Origin: Poriferisphaera corsica
GTDB lineage: Bacteria; Planctomycetota; Phycisphaerae; Phycisphaerales; Phycisphaeraceae
NCBI RefSeq assembly: GCF_007747445.1
Contig: NZ_CP036425.1
Coordinates: 3,704,175-3,768,174 of the forward strand
Direction of reading: 5' to 3'
DNA length: 64,000 nt
Under the pieces are notes generated by a model. The model ran no database searches, was not told the origin of the DNA, and worked only from the letters and a program-made list of their open reading frames with translations. This document shows positions 1-7,388 of the stretch, in pieces. Position numbers and translations under genes: made by a program. The stretch's first letter is position 1; every line of letters starts with the position of its first letter.

Positions 1-463
1 TAAACCCTTCTTGGTATTCTGAAGGTTCTTCATCTCGCAAACGGGCGATGCTCAAATCTATTTGTTGATCCGTCCATGAAAGATAATGATCCACCAGACA
101 TTGATCTTTAATATCACTTTTTGTTTCTGAAAAAATATATTTAAAATGCAGCAACACGAGTACTGCTTGATATCGATCTTCTTTGATCAGGCTTTCAATG
201 CAATATTTGAGATACTTGATATGTGTACGAACAGGGAGCGAGAGAAATGAATAGGGGCAACCATCATCACTAATGAGAGGCTGATATTTATGTCTATGCC
301 AACCATCGTCATGATGCTTAGTTGCGGTTATCAGTCTTTCCCATAAAGCTTTTGGAAGAATACACGGGCGCTGCCAATGTTGAATCATCTGCGCAGCATG
401 CCTGGCATGGTCAGGCTGAAACACAATACGGATCATGTTATCGGATTGTGGGATTATGATCAT
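1..463 (-). CDS. DUF3891 family protein, 3' end beyond window
   Basis: An open minus-strand frame runs from an ATG at 463 off the left edge, giving about 154 residues with no stop. The N-terminus (MIIIPQSDNMIRIVFQPDHA) followed by HWQR and then ATKHHDDGWHRH matches the layout of the DUF3891 family, whose hallmarks are an early QPDHA-like segment and an H-DDGW motif. The biochemical role of this family is not known. It lies upstream of nothing else visible in the window. The same strand carries the peptidase gene next to it, 157 bp away, so it may or may not be cotranscribed. Family call is by remembered motif, not by a search. Confidence 0.7.
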   Translation of the reverse strand, partial: MIIIPQSDNMIRIVFQPDHARHAAQMIQHWQRPCILPKALWERLITATKHHDDGWHRHKYQPLISDDGCPYSFLSLPVRTHIKYLKYCIESLIKEDRYQAVLVLLHFKYIFSETKSDIKDQCLVDHYLSWTDQQIDLSIARLRDEEPSEYQEGF

Positions 464-566
464 CTCAATAGACCATTCATACAATAGGATGAGATCAATA
501 ATAGTATCGTGAAATTGCGACCTATCGTATAAGGTTTTATCTAGATATCACACATGAAGAATAAAT

Positions 567-595
567 AACGCCCCCCAGGCAAAATGGAAGGCGTT
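567..595 (-). terminator. weak hairpin downstream of the M3 peptidase gene
   Basis: AACGCC (567-572) pairs with GGCGTT (590-595) across a 17-base loop. On the minus strand it is followed by only a mixed A/T stretch, so it is a weak candidate terminator for the peptidase gene ending at 621. Confidence 0.3.
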
Positions 596-620
596 GCTGT
601 TATTGATGATGTTATCGATA

Positions 621-2378
621 CTAGGCGGGCAGCGTTGCGAGTTCCTGTTCAAGTGTATCGATTAAGGGTTGAATGGTTTTCAAAGAGAAATCAAAGCTGA
701 TTCCTGCAGCTGCAAATAATTCAGGGAGTGGCCGCGTACCACCAAGAGTTAAAGCTTTGCGGTAGAGCGACAGTGCTGTTGCTGGGTCTTGTCTGTAGAT
801 GTTATAAAGCTGAAGCGCACCAAGTTGAGCAATGCCATATTCAATGTAGTAGAACGGGACATGAAATAAGTGGAGTTGCGCATGCCAACGAGCATCGCGT
901 GCTTCTTCAAAACCGGTGTAATCGATGAGGCCTGTTGAAAAGCGTGCAAGGATATCACGCCATGCCTGAGTCCGCTGCTCAAGTGAATGGCCTTCGTTCG
1001 TATAAAGCCAATGCTGGAATTGGTCGATTGTGGCGATCCATGGCAGAACAGAAAGAATGCCTTCAAGATGCTTACGACGTGCGCGGTCTGCATCCGCTTG
1101 ATTGGGATAAAATTCACTGAGATACGGAGATGCAAACAATTCCATTGACATTGAAGCGACTTCGCAAAATTCGAGTGGCGCGTGCTGTAAAAAAACAAGC
1201 GGTTCACTTTCAGCCGCCCAAATATAATGGAAAGCATGGCCTGCTTCATGTAGCATTGTTTCGACATCGCGCTGCAAACCCGCTGCATTCATGAAAATAA
1301 ACGGTTGTTTTGATTCAGGCAACGAAGCTTGGAAACCACCTGCTCTTTTTCCAATGCGTGAGTCCAGATCTAGATTACGCCCCATTTTAAGCATGTCATA
1401 ATCAGCGGCCAAAGGGACTTCAATTTTACTAAAGATCGTTTTACAGCCACTAACCAGCCGCTGCACATCTGATTTATCAAAAGGCATAAGAGGTGATCGC
1501 CCTAATGGATCTACAGACGAATCCCATGGACGAAGCACATCAATGTTAAGCTGATTGGCTCGCTCTTGATGTAATTTTTTCATTAAAGGAACAATTGATT
1601 TTTCAACTGCATCCGCAAACTCATGACAATGCTGCGGGGTATAATCAAACCTGCACCATGATTTCCAGAGATATTCACGGTAGTTTTCACAGTCTGCGTT
1701 GGCTGCGATTTTACTACGGTTCTGTAGCATTTTTTCGAAAATATCATCTATCTTACCTCGATCATCTAATCGACGATTAGATGAAAGCGCCCATGTTTCC
1801 TCACGAACGGAACGATCGGTATCCTCAAGAAAACGGCCAATTTGCTGTAACGTGTAAGTTTCCCCGTCGTAATCAACAGTCATAGCACCGATTGTTTGGT
1901 CGTACTCTTTGTTAAGTTTGGCGTCTTCAACTTGCAACGGAATATTTTCATCACGAAAAAGATCAACGCTAGCTTGCCAATCCCGCGTCAGCAGCTCAAA
2001 CTTAGAATCTGTCAGTTGACTACGGTAAGGCGATTCTAAATATTTTCGATGGAACTGATCCTGTAGGGGCTGAAGCTTAGGTGCGATCTTTTCAACGTAA
2101 TGCATATAAGCGGATTCGATCTCTTTGTCATCAGTATGACATGCAAAATCTATATTTCTACGTGATGCGTATTCACTAAGCACAGCTTGCAATTCTGAAT
2201 TATCAGCAAGCCATTGTTCGAAATCCGTGAGTGAATTTAACTCTCGATCCAAAAGTTTTACAACAACTGGCTCGATCTGTTGCCAATCAGCACAATCTAA
2301 ACCTTTTGGTACATATTTTCTCACTGGTGATATTGCCTCAACCATATATTTCTGCTCCGTATCTGTTAATCGTCTCAA
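621..2378 (-). CDS. pepF: M3 family oligoendopeptidase F-like zinc metallopeptidase
   Basis: A 585-residue protein with the M3 zinc signature MLHEAGHAFHYIW (HExxH) at about residue 370. Downstream, the segment LEFCEVASMSMELF supplies the expected third ligand Glu. Length and the all-helical N-terminal part agree with oligoendopeptidase F, a cytoplasmic enzyme that cleaves short peptides. No signal peptide is visible. The start at 2378 gives MRRLTDTEQKYMVEAIS; a second Met twelve codons in is an alternative start. It stands alone on the minus strand between the DUF3891 gene and a PEP-CTERM gene. The family is clear; the exact subfamily and the gene symbol are by analogy. Confidence 0.88.
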   Translation of the reverse strand: MRRLTDTEQKYMVEAISPVRKYVPKGLDCADWQQIEPVVVKLLDRELNSLTDFEQWLADNSELQAVLSEYASRRNIDFACHTDDKEIESAYMHYVEKIAPKLQPLQDQFHRKYLESPYRSQLTDSKFELLTRDWQASVDLFRDENIPLQVEDAKLNKEYDQTIGAMTVDYDGETYTLQQIGRFLEDTDRSVREETWALSSNRRLDDRGKIDDIFEKMLQNRSKIAANADCENYREYLWKSWCRFDYTPQHCHEFADAVEKSIVPLMKKLHQERANQLNIDVLRPWDSSVDPLGRSPLMPFDKSDVQRLVSGCKTIFSKIEVPLAADYDMLKMGRNLDLDSRIGKRAGGFQASLPESKQPFIFMNAAGLQRDVETMLHEAGHAFHYIWAAESEPLVFLQHAPLEFCEVASMSMELFASPYLSEFYPNQADADRARRKHLEGILSVLPWIATIDQFQHWLYTNEGHSLEQRTQAWRDILARFSTGLIDYTGFEEARDARWHAQLHLFHVPFYYIEYGIAQLGALQLYNIYRQDPATALSLYRKALTLGGTRPLPELFAAAGISFDFSLKTIQPLIDTLEQELATLPA

Positions 2379-2440
2379 ATTCCAACATATTGTAGGATAT
2401 ATACAAGCCTAGAGAAGGAAGCAATATAAAAAGCATCGTA

Positions 2441-2471
2441 ACAAAAAAACGCTCATACAAAAATGAGCGTT
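2441..2471 (-). terminator. intrinsic terminator of the PEP-CTERM gene at 2496
   Basis: Stem AACGCTCAT (2448-2456) pairs with ATGAGCGTT (2463-2471) around a 6-base loop. On the minus strand it is followed by a run of seven T (complement of 2443-2449). Confidence 0.8.
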
Positions 2472-2495
2472 TCAGATAGATTAATGAGTAGCTGT

Positions 2496-3263
2496 CTATT
2501 TGCGGTAGCAGAGCACCGTGAGACCGCCTAGAATGAGCAATGAAATTGAGGCGGGCTCGGGCATGTGACTCGAAACCACAATATTGTCAAACATAAACGC
2601 CTCAGATCCGCCATCGGCATATGTTGTAAAAATTAGCTTCAATGAGACTGCGGATGAATCGACTTGTATCTCTTTATTGAATGTTTGAATTTGATTTGAA
2701 ATAACTTTATTGTCAATCTTCAAGGGATCGTTATACGTAATCGTCTTGGCTTCAAGTTGATAGTCATGCACATCTGATTCATCTACAACGACATCGAATA
2801 GCTCTGACTCACTATGATCATCAACCTGATAGGTCCAATCAAAATTATCGTCTTTTTCAAAGTCGCCAACCGCACCCATATCTATGGCAATATTGAGTGA
2901 TTCTGAGAAAGTCAGCTGTGTTAAATCAAATGTAAAAATAACACTAATTTCTTTGTCAATGTCGCCGTTCAAAGTATCACTGACACCGAAGAACACATCG
3001 TTAGCAACCTTTGTACTATCTACGATCCCCAAGTTGTCTGCACTATTAACAGCCGAAGTATCAATCAGCACAGAAGGTGCGCTACCATCGTTACTATATA
3101 TTCCCCATGCATCTTTTGAACTACTGAAACTATTGAAGTCATATGTTGCGGTCACCGTTGCATCAATTTTGGTATCAAAATTGTATACTAAACCTCCAGC
3201 CACTCTCATACTAAGCAACAATCCGATTGAAACACTGAATAATAAGATCTTAAGACGATTCAT
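2496..3263 (-). CDS. PEP-CTERM sorting domain protein, function unknown
   Basis: About 255 residues. The N-terminus MNRLKILLFSVSIGLLLSM is a signal peptide, and the C-terminus reads MPEPASISLLILGGLTVLCYRK, a PEP-CTERM anchor recognised by an exosortase. The body is rich in Asp, Ser and Thr and predicted beta strands (for example FMFDNIVVSSH just before the tail), typical of planctomycete secreted PEP-CTERM proteins. The start is set at 3263 because GGAGG lies 8 bases upstream; a longer frame reaches 3287 but has no such site. It has its own terminator at 2441-2471, so it is probably a single-gene unit. The substrate or partner cannot be inferred. Confidence 0.85.
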   Translation of the reverse strand: MNRLKILLFSVSIGLLLSMRVAGGLVYNFDTKIDATVTATYDFNSFSSSKDAWGIYSNDGSAPSVLIDTSAVNSADNLGIVDSTKVANDVFFGVSDTLNGDIDKEISVIFTFDLTQLTFSESLNIAIDMGAVGDFEKDDNFDWTYQVDDHSESELFDVVVDESDVHDYQLEAKTITYNDPLKIDNKVISNQIQTFNKEIQVDSSAVSLKLIFTTYADGGSEAFMFDNIVVSSHMPEPASISLLILGGLTVLCYRK

Positions 3264-3715
3264 TCGAATATCCTCCATACCCATCAAAGGACAGCATTAA
3301 ATATCTACAAAAACTCTGCAGTGCCTACTAAAGGCACCTGGTGAATACATAGATCGATTACATTTCAATAATTGCATTGACGGGCGTTTAAAATATGCCA
3401 CATCGATTTCAAGTGGCATCAAACTAATCATCAAACGTGTACGACATGGGCGAGGTCGCAAAAATAAGTCACAAAGGCAATTACGTCATTGCTAGTATCT
3501 CAATTTTATCAACTGATTCAAGGCTTCTACTGACGAAATGCTCAAGAAATTAAAACATAATTCAAACAAAACGAATCAGACTTTTCTTAATCGCATACGA
3601 ACTGTTAATTTAGGCGCTTTTGCCAAATCTAATCTTATTGATTTCAGATATCGTTACAAAAAAAGAGACCAACATCACAATGTTGGTCTCTTTCGTAAAA
3701 TATTCTTTATCTGCA
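3264..3715. other. intergenic stretch
   Basis: Holds the terminator of the gene to the right (3656-3693) and, next to 3263, the promoter region of the gene to the left. No convincing coding frame or repeat was seen. Confidence 0.6.
3656..3693 (-). terminator. intrinsic terminator of the PEP-CTERM gene at 3716
   Basis: A perfect 14-bp stem, AAAGAGACCAACAT (3662-3675) with ATGTTGGTCTCTTT (3680-3693), has a CACA loop. On the minus strand it is followed by a T run (complement of 3658-3664). Confidence 0.92.
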
Positions 3716-4342
3716 TTATTTGCGGCGACGCAGCATCATCAAACCACTCAAGCCGAGAAGCGCGAGTGATGCTGGCTCAGGAATTACTGTTGGGATATTA
3801 ATTATAGCATTATCGTTACTTACCGTAATTGATAAATCATCGAAAAACGCACCGTCTCCCGGATTATTGTATGTACGAAATTCTAAGATAAAGTTTTCTT
3901 TTTCAGCTGCCATCGTCCAAGAATAAGTAAGTTCTGTCCAATCTGCATCGGAATATGACCCTAAACCACTGGCAGAACCATCATACACATTGATATCATT
4001 TGCATCGCCACCATAATGCCCCCAGATACGACCGCCATTACCATCGATACCTGGCAAATCCTTGGCATATACTGTGACTTCAATCGTATCACCTTCAGCT
4101 AAGCCGGTAATAAATGCGGCGTAAGCCTGTGGCGTACCTGTCGCCGCATCATCTGTTAGTTTCAAACCTGCAGTTCCACTTCTTGCAGCATCTGCAGTGT
4201 TTTCCGCAATGATGTCACCATAATTACCGAGTATAGTCCCACCATCTTCCCAGCCATACGTTGCTGTAATTGCTGCACCTGCTGTTGCGGAAAGCCCCAT
4301 AGCCAATGCAGCACCAAAAAGCGTCGTCTTTGCGAAGTTCAT
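3716..4342 (-). CDS. PEP-CTERM sorting domain protein with CBM-like body
   Basis: 208 residues. It has a signal peptide (MNFAKTTLFGAALAMGLSA, then TAGA), a compact beta-rich domain ending in GAFFDDLSITVS, and a canonical PEP-CTERM tail (IPEPASLALLGLSGLMMLRRRK). The pattern of acidic and aromatic residues and the xFFDDLxxxV ending resembles jelly-roll carbohydrate-binding modules seen in secreted planctomycete proteins; this is a fold guess only. AGGAGG lies 9 bases before the ATG. An unusually structured leader precedes it (4343-4425) and a strong terminator follows, so it is a single-gene unit with possible leader control. Confidence 0.88.
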   Translation of the reverse strand: MNFAKTTLFGAALAMGLSATAGAAITATYGWEDGGTILGNYGDIIAENTADAARSGTAGLKLTDDAATGTPQAYAAFITGLAEGDTIEVTVYAKDLPGIDGNGGRIWGHYGGDANDINVYDGSASGLGSYSDADWTELTYSWTMAAEKENFILEFRTYNNPGDGAFFDDLSITVSNDNAIINIPTVIPEPASLALLGLSGLMMLRRRK

Positions 4343-4425
4343 TCTAGTCGCCTCCTAACCCATCACGGGTTGGCTGTTTTGCGCCCGGCCGGTGAAAGCA
4401 CTTGCTCTCGATAATCCAGACGGAC
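4343..4425 (-). promoter_or_regulatory. structured 5' leader of the PEP-CTERM gene
   Basis: On the minus strand just before the ATG are, in order: stem GAGAGC/GCTTTC with AAGT loop, the palindrome CCGGCCGG, the segment GGGCGCAAAACAGCC, and stem AACCC/GGGTT with GTGAT loop. The last stem abuts the ribosome binding site AGGAGG. This arrangement is more structured than the leaders of neighbouring genes. The GCGCAAA element faintly recalls the c-di-GMP-I (GEMM) riboswitch, but the expected GNRA loop and receptor are not evident, so no class is assigned. Confidence 0.4.
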
Positions 4426-4924
4426 AGAGTAGAAAGAAAAAAGAAAGTTAAAAGCTGAAAACATAACGTAATGACAACGTGTTATGAAAGTATTAGGAGC
4501 GTCATAACTTCGTCATTATTAAATTGCTTAAAAATCGTTAATACGTCAGAAATATGTAACTAACTTATAAGAGATCACGAAAACTTCAATGTAGGGGATG
4601 TCCCTAAATACAAGTATCACTATTTTGTAAATCTATTCAAGACACTTAGATACAAAAAAAGAATTATGAGTACTGGTTATGAAGTTTTTATTTGCATTGT
4701 TAAAAAACTTTTTCTCTCACCTATGTGAAATAACATTTGTTTAAAGAAATAAATTGATAACGCCCTATTTCAACATTAACAGATAACATCAACGTAAATA
4801 ATGAATAGCCAATCTGACCTTCGCGCATCTAAGAACTTCATGACATAGACTTCTTGCCACTAATAAAAAACGGCCAGCAATCTATGCTGATCGTTACAAA
4901 ATGCCTGATTATTGAACGAACGTC
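4426..4924. other. AT-rich intergenic stretch
   Basis: AT-rich sequence upstream of the structured leader, likely including the promoter of the gene at 4342. Its left-strand end carries the terminator of the decayed PEP-CTERM gene (4869-4895). No coding frame is supported. Confidence 0.5.
4865..4895 (-). terminator. terminator of the decayed PEP-CTERM gene
   Basis: On the minus strand AACGATCAGCA pairs with TGCTGGCCGTT (one mismatch, one G-U), loop TAGAT, followed by a run of T. Placed directly after the pseudogene stop at 4925. Confidence 0.6.
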
Positions 4925-5507
4925 TTACCTGCGACGACAAATCATTACCAAACCACTCAAACCAAACAGAGCAAAGGAAGCTGGTTCGGGAACCGATGGT
5001 ACCATGCAATCAAACGCGAGTGATGGACCGTCATCAAACGTATTCGTCGTGCCAGCAGCAGCGAGAGCTGTTCCATTTGCATTGTCTTCATCGTAAATAC
5101 CATGGAATGCCAAAACCAATTTATTGTCAGCTACTGATGCTGAAAATTTAGCTGCCTCTGCATCTCCCTAGACAACCGTGCAATTGTGCGCCTAATAATC
5201 ACCCGCACACTCGAAACTGAAGTTCTCAACCTTAATCGCTTCAACGGCCACCGCATCCCAAGCAAATGCCCACGGCATCAAAACGATCTGCGAGTAAATA
5301 GACTTCAACACCGCCACTGTTTGACCAGCTAACCTTGGATTCGTTCAGCTTGAAACTGAAACGATTGATTGTGATGTCTTTGCCTGCATCAGCACCCAGA
5401 TCGAAATTCCACTCAACACCTACCCATGAATCATAAAACGAGCCTTGATTCTGAACATTAATATATTGTGGTGTGTATGCGAAAGTAGATTGATGAAGCT
5501 TGCTCAA
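4925..5507 (-). pseudogene. decayed PEP-CTERM protein gene
   Basis: The 3' part encodes KLVLAFHGIYDEDN...SVPEPASFALFGLSGLVMICRRR, a normal PEP-CTERM end. Reading upstream in that frame there are two in-frame TAG codons (after ECAGDY and after NCTVV). Further upstream the beta-rich coding (YDSWVGVEWNFDLGADAGKD, then FKLNESKVSW) continues in a different frame that stops at 5241, so there is also a frameshift near 5260. No signal peptide or ribosome binding site is found at the 5' end, so the N-terminus is missing too. The terminator is still present. This reads as a recently inactivated member of the same family as its neighbours. Confidence 0.75.
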
Positions 5508-5761
5508 AAGAAGCGAAAAACTTCATCATCATGGCAAGATACTAAGCAATACTAAATAACATATGTATTACTTCTGGTTTCGGACGATATTTAGTGTCTA
5601 ATTTACGACAGCCGCCAGATGCAGTGGTGCACAGACATAAATATGACCTAAATCACACATGCCTACTTCAATCTAACGCAAGCAAAATGAAGTCTTTGCA
5701 ACATTTTTCGAATCATGAATCAGCCACCGAAACTCGTTTAATACCAATTAAAAGTTATACA

Positions 5762-5793
5762 CAACAAAAAAACCCAGCTGCGAGAGCTGGGCT
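5762..5793 (-). terminator. intrinsic terminator of argG
   Basis: Stem CCCAGCT (5773-5779) with AGCTGGG (5785-5791), loop GCGAG. On the minus strand it is followed by a seven-T run (complement of 5766-5772). Confidence 0.92.
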
Positions 5794-5819
5794 TTCATCA
5801 TTTAAACTTCTGTCCAAAT

Positions 5820-7055
5820 TTAGATCTTTGGCTTATGCTTCAAACCGCGCACCTGCATTGGCAAGCCGTACAAATCAATAAACCCTCGAGCTGCGGTGAT
5901 GTCGTAGTTATCCATCGCAAATGATGCCAACTGCTCATCGTAAAGTGAGAGTTTGGAATCAGCTTTAATCGCCAAAGCGCGGCCCTTATAGAGTTTGACC
6001 GTCACGGTGCCGGTGACCGTTTCGTTGGCCTTGTCCATAAAGCACTGGATTGCTTCACGCAATGGGTGGAACCATTGGCCGTAATAAGTGAGCTCTGCGT
6101 AACGGTTCGCGAGATTCAGTTTCTCGTGGTATAGCTCACGCTCGATGCAGAGTTGTTCGAGTGCTTTGTGCGCTTCATAAAGGATCGATCCGCCCGGTGT
6201 TTCGTACACACCACGTGACTTCATGCCGACCAGACGGTTTTCCACGAGGACGGTTTGACCGACCGCATGCTTGCCACCAACCTCGTTGAGCAGCTCAATA
6301 ATCTCATGGCCTGCCAACTTCTTACCGTTGACTGAAATAGGATTACCCTTTTTGAACTCGATTTCAACGTTCTCGGCCTTGTTCGGAGCCTTCTCGACAG
6401 GCACACTCATCACGAGGCACTTCTTCCATTCTGGCTCTTGGTCAGGATGCTCAATTTCAGCACCTTCATGCGAAATATGCCACAGGTTACGGTCACGTGA
6501 GTAGATTTTCTTCTTGGTCTGATCGATGGGGATTTTGTGCTTCCTAGCGTAATCGATCGCAGTTTCGCGGTCTGTCAAACCGTCTTCAATAAAGACAGGG
6601 TCTTTCCAAGGACTAATGATCTGAAGCTTGGGCGCCAATGCACGCGCGGTCAGCTCGAAGCGTACCTGGTCGTTACCTTTACCCGTCGCACCGTGGCCGA
6701 CGGCATCCGCTTTGGTCTGTTTGGCAACGAGAACCTGATGTTTCGCGATCAGCGGGCGCGCGATCGAGGTGCCGAGCATATAGTCGGTTTCATAAGTTGC
6801 ATGTGCCCGGATCATCGGGAAGCAATATTGCTCCGCGAATTCTTTACGCAGGTCTTTAACGATCACTTCGTCAGCACCTGATGCGTATGCTTTTTCTTCA
6901 ATCCCCTTGAGTTCATCACCCTGCCCGAGTTCTGCTGCAAAAGCAACAAGCTTCACACCGGGATAGCGTTCCTTGAGCCACGGAAGAATAATCGAGGTAT
7001 CCAACCCGCCTGAATAGGCGAGTACGATTTTCTTGGGGTCGCGCTGCTTAGCCAT
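5820..7055 (-). CDS. argG: argininosuccinate synthase
   Basis: 411 residues from the ATG at 7055. The N-terminus MAKQRDPKKIVLAYSGGLDT carries the SGGLDTS PP-loop of this ATP pyrophosphatase family. GATGKGNDQVRFELT (about residue 115) is the conserved aspartate/citrulline-binding segment, and ESRGVYETPGG-like sequence (MKSRGVYETPGGSIL) lies in the C-terminal half. The enzyme joins citrulline and aspartate with ATP to form argininosuccinate, the penultimate step of arginine synthesis, in the cytoplasm. The frame extends to 7199 without a start signal; AGGAA upstream of 7055 and family alignment support the shorter form. It is a lone gene with a strong terminator; no other arginine genes are nearby. 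Confidence 0.97.
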   Translation of the reverse strand: MAKQRDPKKIVLAYSGGLDTSIILPWLKERYPGVKLVAFAAELGQGDELKGIEEKAYASGADEVIVKDLRKEFAEQYCFPMIRAHATYETDYMLGTSIARPLIAKHQVLVAKQTKADAVGHGATGKGNDQVRFELTARALAPKLQIISPWKDPVFIEDGLTDRETAIDYARKHKIPIDQTKKKIYSRDRNLWHISHEGAEIEHPDQEPEWKKCLVMSVPVEKAPNKAENVEIEFKKGNPISVNGKKLAGHEIIELLNEVGGKHAVGQTVLVENRLVGMKSRGVYETPGGSILYEAHKALEQLCIERELYHEKLNLANRYAELTYYGQWFHPLREAIQCFMDKANETVTGTVTVKLYKGRALAIKADSKLSLYDEQLASFAMDNYDITAARGFIDLYGLPMQVRGLKHKPKI

Positions 7056-7388
7056 GATTTGAAATTCCTGTGTTAGCCGACGACAGGTCGCGTGGCTGTG
7101 TGATTTAAACGAACCAACCTGGAAGAGGGCTGGCAGATCATGAATGATATCACAACACCTCGCCGCGGTGAATTCAATCCCCAGCGAACACCCGACCATT
7201 CAACATTTTCGCTTGAATTAACCCTCAAATTTCCCCAAATACCCCACAACGCTCTTCGTAACAGTCACAAACCGTCCAAAGAAAAGCTCGGAGCGGCATA
7301 TCCGCTCCGAGCTTCAGGGTCCGGATATCAAATCCGGTGAGATGTCTTGGGTGTAACAGAGCAAATCAGCCTGTCACAATCGTCACAT
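7056..7388. other. intergenic stretch between argG and a dockerin protein gene
   Basis: Contains the argG upstream region and a strong terminator (7277-7314). A second small hairpin (CCGGATATCAAATCCGG, 7320-7336) lies between that terminator and the stop of the dockerin gene. No gene seen. Confidence 0.6.
7277..7314 (-). terminator. intrinsic terminator of the dockerin/PEP-CTERM gene
   Basis: A perfect 13-bp stem, AAGCTCGGAGCGG (7284-7296) with CCGCTCCGAGCTT (7302-7314), loop CATAT. On the minus strand it runs into TTTTCTTT. Confidence 0.88.

Noticed and set aside
4343-4425. A confident c-di-GMP-I (GEMM) riboswitch call
   Set aside because: Only the GCGCAAA element is similar; the GNRA tetraloop, its receptor and the closing helix could not be found by eye.
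7311-7340. A tRNA-like or attachment-site remnant at the GGTCCGGATATCAAATCCGG sequence
   Set aside because: No cloverleaf can be formed; it is a simple hairpin next to a terminator, with no integrase gene nearby.
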